NCBI RefSeq assembly: GCF_951230165.1
Contig: NZ_CATNVB010000002.1
Span: 93,486-157,485, forward strand
Direction of reading: 5' to 3'
From: Lentilactobacillus sp. Marseille-Q4993
GTDB taxonomy: Bacteria; Bacillota; Bacilli; Lactobacillales; Lactobacillaceae
DNA: 64,000 nt
Shown: piece after piece, positions 28,364 to 39,600 of the stretch
How the letters are laid out: each line of letters begins with the position of its first letter
How positions within the stretch are numbered: the stretch's first letter is position 1
Notes under the pieces: model-generated
Database searches by the model: none
What the model was told of the DNA's origin: nothing
What the model saw: only the letters and a program-made list of their open reading frames with translations
Translations under genes and position numbers: made by a program

Positions 28364-30466
28364 TTAATCACCGAAGAGACTCTTTGCATCGTCAATTAAG
28401 TCAGACGCCTTCTTCTTGATGTAATCACCAGCTTCACTAGCTTTATCTTCAATCTGATTCCAAACATCACTACCAGAATCACTCTTCTTGCCCTGAGCCA
28501 ACGTCTGGGCATCTTGAGTATCAAAGCTATCGTTCTTAGTATATGGCAGCATTGTCTGCATTTCATTCCTAAACAGGCTGCCAACCCCAGTACCACTCAG
28601 ATTTTCCAAATGGTGAGCCTTGTTGGTACTATCAAAGCCTTCCCAAGTCGCAACCACCAAGTCTGGCGTGTACCCAATGATCCACTTATCCTTCGTTGCG
28701 TCAGCTGATCCAGTGTTATCTGCCTCCGTACTACCAGTCTTACCGGCTACTTGATAACCATAAGGCTTAGCATCAACACCCGTACCACTGTTAAATACTC
28801 CGAGCATCATTGAAGTCATCTGGTTAGCGACTGACTTAGACATAATCTGGCGACCATTCTGTTTCTCAGTGTTATCGACAAGGACTTTACCAGTCGAATC
28901 GACAATTTTTCTGATATAGAATGGCTTCATCACCTTACCACCGTTTGCAAACGCGGTATAAGCACCAGCCATTTGCTGAGGAGAAACTCCGGACGAAAGG
29001 CCACCTAAAGCAAGGGCCAAGTTCTTATCCTTTTTGCTTACCGGAATATTGAAGTTTTTAACTGAGTTATAACCCTCGTCAACTCCAATTTGGTTCAACA
29101 GCCAAACCGCTGGGGCATTCATTGACTGTGCGAGTGCCTCGTACATTGGAACACTACCTTGGTATTGGTTGTTGTAGTTCTTTGGTGTATAACCATTTGT
29201 TCCGTAGGACTTCTTTTTGTCTACAAGCATCGAATCATACTTATACCCTGCTTTTAAGGCCGGTGTATAAACAGCCAAGGGTTTCATAGTGGATCCTGGT
29301 TGTCTCTTGATTTGAGTAGCCCGATTATAACCCCGGAACACATGTTGACCACGACCACCGACAACTGCACTTACACCACCCGTTGATGGCGAGACCGCGA
29401 TTGATGATGCTTGGACCTTGGTGCCGTCAGACGCGTTTGCTGGGAACAATGAATCATTATCAAAGTTCTGTTGCATTGCTTGCTGTTGATTTTGATTAAG
29501 GTTGGTATAAATTCGGTAACCTTTGTTCATAATCTCTGATTCGGTTAACCCATACTTACTAATGGCTTCGTCGATTACCGCGTCAAAGTAATAAGGGTAT
29601 CGATACCCATCCTTACGAACGTATGTGTCTTGAACGTTGATTGGTGTTGACTTGTAGTAATTTGCCTGTGATTGCGTCAACTTCCCGTTTTCGACCATTA
29701 GTTGCAACACCACATTGCGTCGTTCCTTGGCCGCAACTGGGTGATCGATTGGGTTGAAACCACTAGGGTTAGTCAACATTCCTGCTAGCACCGCAGAATC
29801 CGGTACCGTCAAGTTCACAGCATCCACCCCAAAGTACTTTCTGGCTGCATCTTGAACACCCCAAACACCATTTCCAAAGTAGGCATTATTTAGATACATG
29901 GTCAGAATCTCATTCTTCGAATAATCATTCTCTACCTGAATTGAAAGGAACAATTCCTTCAGCTTTCGAGAGACAGTTTGCTCTTGTGACAGATACGCAT
30001 TCTTAACCAACTGTTGCGTTAAGGTACTACCACCACCACTGATGTAGTCACGACCCAATAATTTATTTTTCAGCAATAGAACAAATGCTCTTGCGATACC
30101 CTTCACTGAAAACCCGTATTCATGGTAAAAATTACGGTCCTCAGTAGACAACACCGCTTTAGGAACATTACTGGAAATTTTACTGAGGCCAACGTAGGTC
30201 CCCTTTTGGGCGTAGAGTTCTCCTGCTTTATTGTTACTCTGATCAAATATCTCAGTTGTCTTAGCTAACGAGGACTCCAAGTTCTTAACGTGAGAGGTTT
30301 TGGCTACATATGTTAGATAACCACTCAATAATAGACCAAAGAACAACATTAATATAAATAATATTTTGACAATATGATGTTTTCGGTTGAATCTTTTCAT
30401 CTTTTTTCTTATTGGTCGGTACCAGTTAAGAAATGACTTCCAAAAACCGGAAGAATTGCTTTTCAT
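28364..30466 (-). CDS. Class A penicillin-binding protein (PBP1A-like)
   Basis: This bifunctional peptidoglycan synthase has 700 residues. A basic cytoplasmic tail and one membrane segment (IVKILFILMLFFGLLLSGYL, near 33-52) precede the GT51 transglycosylase domain (TEDRNFYHEYGFSVKG near 108, GGSTLTQQLVKN). The transpeptidase domain has the active Ser in QPGSTMKPLAVY, SMNAP and KTGST. The tail contains no wall anchor. It is monocistronic, with its promoter in 30467-30560. It sits in the position of Bacillus pbpF, next to the yha genes. Confidence 0.94.
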   Translation of the reverse strand: MKSNSSGFWKSFLNWYRPIRKKMKRFNRKHHIVKILFILMLFFGLLLSGYLTYVAKTSHVKNLESSLAKTTEIFDQSNNKAGELYAQKGTYVGLSKISSNVPKAVLSTEDRNFYHEYGFSVKGIARAFVLLLKNKLLGRDYISGGGSTLTQQLVKNAYLSQEQTVSRKLKELFLSIQVENDYSKNEILTMYLNNAYFGNGVWGVQDAARKYFGVDAVNLTVPDSAVLAGMLTNPSGFNPIDHPVAAKERRNVVLQLMVENGKLTQSQANYYKSTPINVQDTYVRKDGYRYPYYFDAVIDEAISKYGLTESEIMNKGYRIYTNLNQNQQQAMQQNFDNDSLFPANASDGTKVQASSIAVSPSTGGVSAVVGGRGQHVFRGYNRATQIKRQPGSTMKPLAVYTPALKAGYKYDSMLVDKKKSYGTNGYTPKNYNNQYQGSVPMYEALAQSMNAPAVWLLNQIGVDEGYNSVKNFNIPVSKKDKNLALALGGLSSGVSPQQMAGAYTAFANGGKVMKPFYIRKIVDSTGKVLVDNTEKQNGRQIMSKSVANQMTSMMLGVFNSGTGVDAKPYGYQVAGKTGSTEADNTGSADATKDKWIIGYTPDLVVATWEGFDSTNKAHHLENLSGTGVGSLFRNEMQTMLPYTKNDSFDTQDAQTLAQGKKSDSGSDVWNQIEDKASEAGDYIKKKASDLIDDAKSLFGD

Positions 30467-30564
30467 ACAAAATCTCCTTTATAAGTTCCCAATCATTGTA
30501 CCATATGCATTGTTTAGCAATCGCATACCACACGAATCTTAACTATCGCTTTAAAATTATGTAC

Positions 30565-30596
30565 AAAAAAGGCAACCCTGTTAGGATTGCCTTTTT
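30565..30596. terminator. Terminator after the giant surface protein gene
   Basis: Stem GGCAATCC with GGGTTGCC around a short loop, with A6 on one side and T5 on the other; oriented to end the minus-strand giant gene 34 bp after its stop. Confidence 0.85.
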
Positions 30597-30629
30597 CTGA
30601 CTAAACATCATCATTCAAAAATTCAAATG

Positions 30630-33600
30630 TTAGTTAGCTGTCTTAGTGATTGATACGAATTTACTGTTTCCAGTTACGAATCCACCTGCAACAGCGTAAC
30701 GCTTAGTACCGTGGGTAGTGTTTGAGTTTTCTCTTGAGTATGCGTAGTACTTAACCTTGAGAGTCTTGCCCTTCTTGATGTTTGACTTAACTTTACTCAA
30801 GTTAACATCCTTGTAGAGCTTGATACCCTTCTTAGTCTTGATAGTTACTGGTTGTACTAACTTACCAACAGCCACAAGCTTCTTGTTGGCGGTAATGTAG
30901 CTACCGTCGTTAAGAATGTATCTGTAAGCCATACCGCGCTTCTCAACACCCTTAATCTTAAGAACAGTACCTTGCTTGTAGTTCTTGATCTTGCCAGTCA
31001 AGCCTGAAGTTCTGTATCCATTTGCACCCTTGGCAGCAATAACAGTAATTGTCTTGTTGCTTGGAACGCTCTTGTAGTATACAGGAACAACGTACTTGTC
31101 GTTGGCTGTAATGTAACCAGTCTTACCAGCAGTAGCACTCTTGTGGTTTACATCACGAACCTTGTATCTAAGAACACCATTCTTCGACTTGTCAGTGCCA
31201 GTAACAACAAACATTGGTCTGTTGATTCTAGGCTTCTTGCTGTATCCTGCAAGACGTTGTGACTTGTTGAATGTTGGGTTCTCGTACAAGTAGATCTTGT
31301 TGGTTGCGTAAACAACTTCACCAACTGCGGCATCTGGTTTAGTTTCATTACCAGTGTTACCAGTGTTTGATCCAGAACCTGAGTTAGTATCTGAAGAACC
31401 ACCAGGAACAACACTTACTAATGAGCTTCCGCCAGAAACAGTTCCGTTACCAGTAGTGTTACCACCTTGGTTACCTGAACCACCGTTAGCGTTAGTTGCT
31501 TCAGTAAGAATAGACTGAACTTCGTCGGCAGTCTTAGCATTGTCGATTCTGTCCTTGTATTCTTGCTTTTGACTAGGTGTCAAGTTGTTGAGGTCATCAA
31601 TGGTATCCTTACCCTTGACTTTAGATTCACCTAAGTCTTGAGCTTCCTTGATGATTTCCTTAACTTCATCAGAAGTCTTGGCATCATCAATCTTGCTATT
31701 GATGTCCTTCTTATCTTGATCAGTAAGACCGTCAGTGTTATTAACTGTTTCTTTGCCGTCAGTCTTATCTTTACCTAATTCCTTAGCCTCTTCAACAATC
31801 TTGTTAACTTCGTCAGGAGTCTTGGCATCGTTAATCTTGTCGTTGATATCCTTCTTGTCATTATCAGTAAGACCTGGGGTGTTATCAACTACGTCTTTAC
31901 CAGCTTCCTTAGCATCATTAGTTGCATCAGGGTCGCTAGTACCACGGTTGGCAGCATCTTGAACCTTAGCTTGATCAACAATGTTTTGAACTTCAGCGGC
32001 ATCCTTGGCACTATCGATATCAGCCTTGAAGTCTGTCTTTTGCTTGTCAGTCAAGTTAGGCATTGCGTCAACAGCCTTCTTAGCATCTTCCTTAGCCTTG
32101 TCTAACTTAGAAGTATCGGTTGGATCCTTCTTAGAAGCATTAGCTGAGTCTTGAGCTGTAGCGTTAGCAACGATTGAGTCAATCTGATCAGTGCTTGTTG
32201 CCTTGTTGATCTTATCCTTGAAGGCGTTCTTTTCGTCAGTTGATAAGTTAGTAAGATTATCAACCTTGTCGGTAGCGTCCTTCTTGGCAGTGTCAAGAGT
32301 CTTGGCGTTGTCATCGTTCTTCTGCTTTGCGTTATCCAAAGCAGTTTTGACATCATTGACAGTTTGAGATTGGTCAACAGCAGTCTTGGCGTCATCTTTG
32401 TCTTTCTTAGTCAAGTTAGGCATTGCATCGATAGCTGCCTTAGCATCGTCTTTAGCCTTTTGAAGGGCTTCCTTATCAGAAGCGTTTTGCTTAGCGTATT
32501 CCAAAGCATCCTGTGCTTGAGCTTGCTTAGCAATTGCGGCAACTTCCTTAGGAGTTGAAGCATCATCAATTTGCTTGAGGAAGTCTTCTTTCTGACTGTC
32601 ACTCAAGCTCTTCAAACCGTTAACGGCATCCTTAGCGGAGTCCTTAGCAGTCTTAAGAGCTGCGTCAGTTGCGTCTTGAGCAGCCTTGTTAGCATCGTTA
32701 ATAGCGGTAGCATTCTTAACGATACTTGCAACATCTTTACCATCCTTGGCACTGTCAATAGCAGTCTTGTAAGCATCCTTCTCAGCAGTACTCAAGTAAG
32801 GCATTGCGTCGATGGCTTTTTTACCAGCATCCTTAGCTGCTTGAAGTTGACTAGCGTCATTATCAGCCTTGTTTGCTGCGTCTTGAGCTTGAGCTTGAGT
32901 TACAACTTGGTTAACTTGATCTTTGTCAGTAGCGGCATCAATCTTATCGTTAAATGCCTTCTTCTCAGCGTCACTCAAGTCAGTCAAGGCGTTAACAGTA
33001 TCCTTAGCGTCCTTCTTAGCAGCAGCTAAGTCAGCTTGACCCTTGTTGGCATCAGCAGTCTTAGCATCAGCAACCGCCTTGTTTACATCAGCCTTAGTTG
33101 TAGCAGCATCAACCCTATCGAGATAAGTTTGCTTCTCAGCATCGCTTAAGTTCTTCAAGTTGTTGATGGTGTTCTTAGCGTCCTTCTTGATTTCATCAAG
33201 AGTTGTTGCTTGAGCATCATCGTTAGCCTTTGTAGCTTCGTCAACGATTGCCTTAACATCACTAGGAGTCTTAGCTTTGTCAATTCTATCCTTGTAACCT
33301 TGTTTTTGACTGTTAGTCAAGTTATCAAGGCCATCAATGGTATCCTTGGCTTCTTGCTTAGTCTTGTTGAAGTCTTGAGCATCCTTAACGATTTGGTCAA
33401 CTTCTTCAGGAGTCTTAGCGTTGTCAATGTCCTTCTTGATATCTTCCTTTTGATCAGGAGTCAAGTTAGGATTTGCATCAATAGCGTCTTTACCAGCATC
33501 CTTAGCGTCATTCAAGGCACTTGAATCACCCTTACCGGCACGGTTCAAAGCATCTTGTAATCTAGCATCACTAAGTGCTTGAAGAACACCATCGATGTTA

Positions 33601-36600
33601 GTAGCATCGTTAGCTTGCTTACCAAACTTAGCCTTTTCGTCAGCTGATAATCCAGTCAACTTGTTGATTGCATCAACAACAGCGTCCTTAGCCTTCTTCA
33701 AGTTATCTGAACTTGGGTTCTTCTTCTGTGCTTCAACAGCATCTTGAGCCTTGGCGTTAGCAACGATCGAGTCAATTTGAGCAGGAGTTGTAGCAGCATC
33801 AATTAACTTGTTGTATGCATCTCGCTGATCTTGAGTCAAGTTACCTAATTCAGCAATGTCAGCTTTACCCTTAGTCTTGGCGTCTGTAAGAGCTGAACCA
33901 TTCTTGTTGGCTTCGTTCTTAGCAGCTGCGTTTTCCAAGGCAGTAGTTACACCGGCAGCATCCTTAGCGTCATCAACAGCCTTCTTGGCAGCATCCTTAT
34001 CAGTTTGGGTCAAGTAAGGCATTGCATCGATAGCGTTCTTTGCACTTTCCTTAGCCTTAGCCAAATCGTCTGCTGAAGGATCCTTCTTGTCCAAGGCATC
34101 TTGAGCGATAGCTTGGATGAGAATTGCTTGAACATCACCAGAGGTCTTAGCATCCTTAACCTTGTTTACAAAGTCCGCCTTGTGAGCATCAGTTAAGTTA
34201 GGTAATGCGTTAATTGCCTTAGTTGCAGCGTCCTTAGCAGCAGCAAGACTTGCAGCATCTTGATCTGCGTTAGCCTTGTTGATTGCATCTCTAGCAGCAG
34301 CTTCGTTAACGACAGTTGCAACATCATCAGGGGTCTTGGCATTGTCAAGAGCATCCTTATATGCTTTCTTCTGTGCGTCAGTCAAGTAAGGCATAGCGTC
34401 GATGGCATCACGACCAGCATTCTTAGCTTTTTGTAATGCTTCAGCGTTTTGCTTGTCACTGTTTTCCTTGTTGATTGCATCTTGTGCTTGGGCTTGCTTC
34501 AATGCATTTTCAACACCGTCAGCATCAGTAGCGGCATCAACAGCCTTCTTGTAAGCGGCCTTTTGATCTGAAGAAAGATTTACTAACTTGTCGATAGCAT
34601 CCTTAGCAGCAGTCTTGGCAGCTGGTAACTTGCCGTTATCTTTGTTTGCAGCTTCGATTGCATCTTGAGCCTTGGCAGCAGCAACAGCAGCGTCAATTTG
34701 TGCTTGACTAGTTGAAGCGTCAACAGATTGCTTGTAGGCATCCTTTTGTGCGTTAGAAAGGTTAGCTAAGTTATCAATAGTTTCCTTAGCAGTCTTCTTA
34801 GCAGCAGTCAAGTCTGTTGGTGTGCTACTTTCCTTCTTAGCTTCATCAACGATCTTTTGAACAGCGTCAGGAGTAGAAGCGTTGTCGATTCTATTCTTGT
34901 ATTCGTTCTTTTGATCTGGAGTTAAGTTGTCAAGTCCATCAACTGTCTTCTTACCATCAGTCTTGGCGTCACCAAGTGCCTTAGCATCGTCGATAATCTT
35001 TTGAACTTCATCAGGAGTCTTAGCATTATCGATATCCTTCTTGATGTTGTCTTTATCACCGTCTGTAAAACCAGGAGTGGTATCAACAACGTCTTTTCCG
35101 GCATCCTTAACGTCAGGCAATGCTGAAGAATCAGTCTTAGCACGGTTGATAGCATCTTGTAATCTTGCATTGTTCAATACAGTGATTACACCATCAACAG
35201 ATGTTTGCTTGTTAACTTGTGCCTTGAAGTCGCTCTTTTCAGTTGCTGACAAACCAGTCATAGCATCGATTGCATTATTAGCAGCAGTCTTAGCCTTGGC
35301 CAAACTATCAGGGTTCTGAGGATCCTTAGCAGCAGCGTTTAAATCGTTCTGAGCTTGAGCGTTGGCAACAGTTGAATCGATTTGAGCTTTATTAGTAGCT
35401 GCATCAATTTGATTAATGTAGTTAGTCTTTTGTTCTGGAGTCAAGTCGTTAAGTCCACTAATAGTGTTCTTAGCGTTTGTCTTTTGTTGATCAAGAGCTT
35501 GCTTACCAGTATTGTTAGCATCTTGTGCCTTAGTCAATGCATCCTTAACACCGGCAGCATCAGTTGCAGCATTAACTTCTTTCTTAGCAGCGTCCTTTTG
35601 TGCAGGAGTCAAGTATGCCAACTTATCAATGGCGTCGTTAGCAGCGTTCTTAGCATCTTGCAATGCTTGAGCACTCTTGTCATTAGTTGCTTTGTTGATA
35701 GCATCCAATGCCTTTGCATCATTAAGAGCTGATTGAACATCGTTAGCGTTTGTTGCGCTGTTAACTTTGTTCTTAGCAGCTTCTTTTTCAGCATTACTCA
35801 AGTTAGCTAAATTATCAATTGCTTTGTTAGCTTCATCCTTAGCATCTTGCAATGCCTTAGCCTTGTCAGCGTCAGATGCTTGGTTAGCCTTGTTAACTGC
35901 GTTTTGAGTATTGGCTTGATCAAGAGCATTTTGAACACCGGCAGTATCACTGGCGTTATCAATTTGCTTCTTGAAGTTATCCTTTTCAGTTTGTGACAAG
36001 TAGTCCAAACCATCAACAGCGTTCTTAGCTGAGTTCTTAGCATCTTGCAATGCACGAGAATCATTCTTTGACTTGTTGATATCGTTTTGAGCTCTTGCTT
36101 GACTCAATGCGTCTTCAACTTGTTCAGCAGTCGTAGCTGAATCGATCAACTTGTTAAAGTTATCCTTTTCAGTTTGTGACAAACTGCTCATGTTGTTAAC
36201 AGCATTCTTTGCAGAGTTCTTAGCTTCAGTCAAGGTAGTTGAAGTCTGATCATTCTTAGCCTTGTTGATTGCATTTTGAGCTTGGGCTTGATCAATAATT
36301 GATTGAACCTCTTCCTTGCTCTTGGCGTTATCAATTCGACTGTTGAAGTCGTTCTTCTGCTCAGTAGTCAAGTCTGAAAGATTATTAACGGTCTTCTTAG
36401 CATCAGTCTTGGTGTTAGTAAGCTCGTTCTTAACAGAATTGTTAGTCTGGTTAGCTTCCTTCATGATGTTTTCAATATCTGAAGCATTCGTAGCTTTGTC
36501 AAGACGATCCTTGTAATCTTTCTTTTGTTGATCAGTCAAGTAATTCATATCGTCAACTGAGTTCTTGGCAGTGTTCTTAGCATTGTTAAGGGTTTCTTCA

Positions 36601-39600
36601 GTGTTTTCCTTCTTCAATGCGTTAAGAGCATCAGTTGTCTTGGCTTCATTGATGATTGATTGAACTTCTTCAGCAGTCTTAGCATTGTTGATTCGGTTCT
36701 TGTAATCACTCTTCTCTGAACTCGACAAGTTACTCAAAGTATCAACAACATTGTTGGCAGTTGACTTAGCGTTGTTAAGATACTCAGTGCTGCTGGTGTT
36801 GTTAGTTGACTTGTTAATGGCGTTTTGGTTAACGGCGTCCTTAACAATGTTGCTAATTTCATCAGCGGACTTGGCATCTGCAATACGCTTGTTGTACTCA
36901 TCACGTTGTTCCTTAGTCAAACTGTCAAGACCATTAACAACATTAGTTGCAGTGTCTTGAGCGTTCTTGAAGGCTTCAGAACTTGTAGAATTGTTCTTTG
37001 CATTGTTGACAGCGTTTTGAGTACGTGCTTCGTCAATGATTTGTTGAACTTCTTCAGCACTCTTAGCGTTATCAATTCTGTTTTGGTAATCCTTCTTTTG
37101 TTGATCAGTCAAGTCACTCATGTCACTTACAGAGTTCTTGGCACTGTTCTTAGCGTCATTGAGCTTTTGAGTATTAGTAGAATCGTTCTTCGACTCGTTG
37201 ATCTTGTTCTGAGTCGTAGCTTCGTTGATAATTCTATTAATTTCTTCAGTAGTAGTAGAGTTCTCGATTAACTTCTTGTAATACTCTTTTTGTTCTTGAG
37301 TAAGACTGTCCATCCGATCGATTTGACTCTGACTGTCGCTCTTAGACTTATCAACATTTTCCTTGTTGGTTGTGTTTTGGTTGTTAGCATCAGTAGTGAT
37401 CTTATCAAGAGTGTCAGTATTAGTGGCACTATCGATAGCCTTCTTGTATGCTTCCTTTTGAGCATCAGTCAATGAAGTCATTTGATCAATAATCTTCTTG
37501 GTGATGTCTTTAAGTTGGTCAAGAATGTTGTTATCACTAGTGTTGTTGTTGTACTTGTTAGAAAGATCTTTTTGAGTAGCTTCGTTGATAATATTCTGAA
37601 TATCATCAGTGGTCTTAGCTTCGTCAATTCGGTCTTTGTAGTCTTGCTTTTCTTTATCAGTAAGAGTTGTCATGTTATCGACAGCATTCTTAGCAGTGTT
37701 CTTAGCGTTATCAAAGTTTGCTTGGTTGTTAGTATTAACAGCCTTGTTGATAGCGTCTTGAACTCGAGCTTGGTCAACAATGTTTTGAACGTCGTTTGCG
37801 TTCTTAGCATTGTTGATTTGGTTCTGGTAATCCTTCTTTTGAGCGTCAGTCAATGAAGACATGTTCTCAACGGCGTTCTTGGCATCTTCTTTAGCTTCGT
37901 TAAGCTTAGAACTGTCAGTCTTAGCGTCATTAGTAGAACTCTGCGACTTAGCATCTGACAAGACGTCTTGAACTTCACTAACACTCTTAGCATTATCGAT
38001 TTGTTTCTCGTATGCGGCCTTTTGTTCGTCAGTTAAGTTCATTGAGTTAACTGCGTCTTTAGCCTTGTCTTTAATGTTTTTGAGAGTAGTAGAAGAATTG
38101 TCGCTATTGTACTTGTTGATTTCGTTTTGAGTAGTTGCTGTCTTAACTACGGAATCAATTTGACTCTGGTTAGTTGCTGAGTCAATTGCATTCTTAGCAT
38201 CAGTCTTTTGTTGATCAGTCAAGTATGCCAAACTATCGATAGTGTTCTTAGCATCTTGCTTGTTCTTTGCAAGAGTCTTTTCGTTGATACTATCTTGAGC
38301 CTTAGCATCAGTAACAACACTCATAACTGAATTAGCATCTTTAGCATCGTCAATCTTTTGGTTGAAGTCTTTCTTCTCATCATTTGTTAAGTGAGTCAAA
38401 CTATCAACTGTATCTTTAGCAGCGTTCTTGGCATCTTGAAGAGCCTTAGCCTGTTCGTCTCCAGTTGAGTTGTTTGCCTTATTAACAGCGTCTTGAGTCT
38501 TAGCATCATTAAGGATAGCTTGAACTTCTTTACCATCTTTGGCAGCATCGATTTGGTTCTTGTATGCGTCCTTTTGAGCTTGAGTCAAGTTTTCCATGCT
38601 GTCAACTGCCTTCTTGGCAGAGTTCTTAGCATCAGTTAAAGCTTGTGAACTGTTAGCATCAGCGTTTGACTTGTTGATTGCATCTTGAGCCTTAGCTTGA
38701 TCAAGAACCGCTTGAACACCAGCACCGTTAGTAGCAGCATCGATACCCTTCTTATAGGCATCCTTTTGAGCATCAGTAAGGTTGCTCATGCTATCAACAG
38801 CGTCTTTAGCAGCATTCTTAGCATCTTGCAATGCTGTAGCATCATTCTTAGCCTTGTTGATCGTATCTTGGGCCTTAGCTTGATCAATTGCATTTTGAAC
38901 TTCAGGAGCAGTCTTAGCATTGTTTACATCAGCGATAAATTGAGCTTTTTCATCAGCTGATAAGTTAGGCAATGTGTTGATGAATTCCTTAGCAGCATTC
39001 TTGGCATTGTTAAGTTGAGAAGCATCCTTACCAGCCTTATTAACTGCATCTTGTGCTTGAGCTTGTTTAACAACATTTGCTACTTCGTCAGTAGTGTTTG
39101 CTGCTTGAACTTGCTTCTGGAATGCATCTTTTTGGGTTTGAGTAAGATCTTTGAGGTCATTAATAGTATTAATGGCATCTTTCTTAGCTTGTGCCAAACC
39201 TTCTTGGTTCTTAGCAGCTTGATCTTGAGCAGCCTTAAATGCATCAGCAACTTCTTCTGGTGTATCTGCAGCGTCAACTTGTGACTTGTAGTCAGCTTTT
39301 TGACTAGGTGTCAAACCTTGCATGCTGTCAATAGCGTTCTTAGCATTTTGCTTAGCATCGTTAAGCGCACTTGCTGAAGAATCTTGCTTTGCTTTGTTGA
39401 TTGCGTTTTGAGCATTTGCTTGGTTCAATGCGTCAGCAATACCAGCAGTAGTAGTTGCACTTTCAACAGCATCGTTGAATTTAGCTTTTTCAGCATCACT
39501 CAAGTAAGGCAATGCATTGATTGCTTCCTTGGCACTATCCTTAGCTTGACGCAATGTGTCAGAAGTTGGGTTCTTAGAAGCTTTGTTGACAGCATCTTGT

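Noticed and set aside
32571..33029. Long plus-strand open frames opposite the giant gene (also near 36,825-37,271 and 37,482-37,856)
   Set aside because: They are mirror images of the repeat region; their Leu/Ser/Val-rich periodic sequence follows the 180-bp repeat and they have no ribosome sites.
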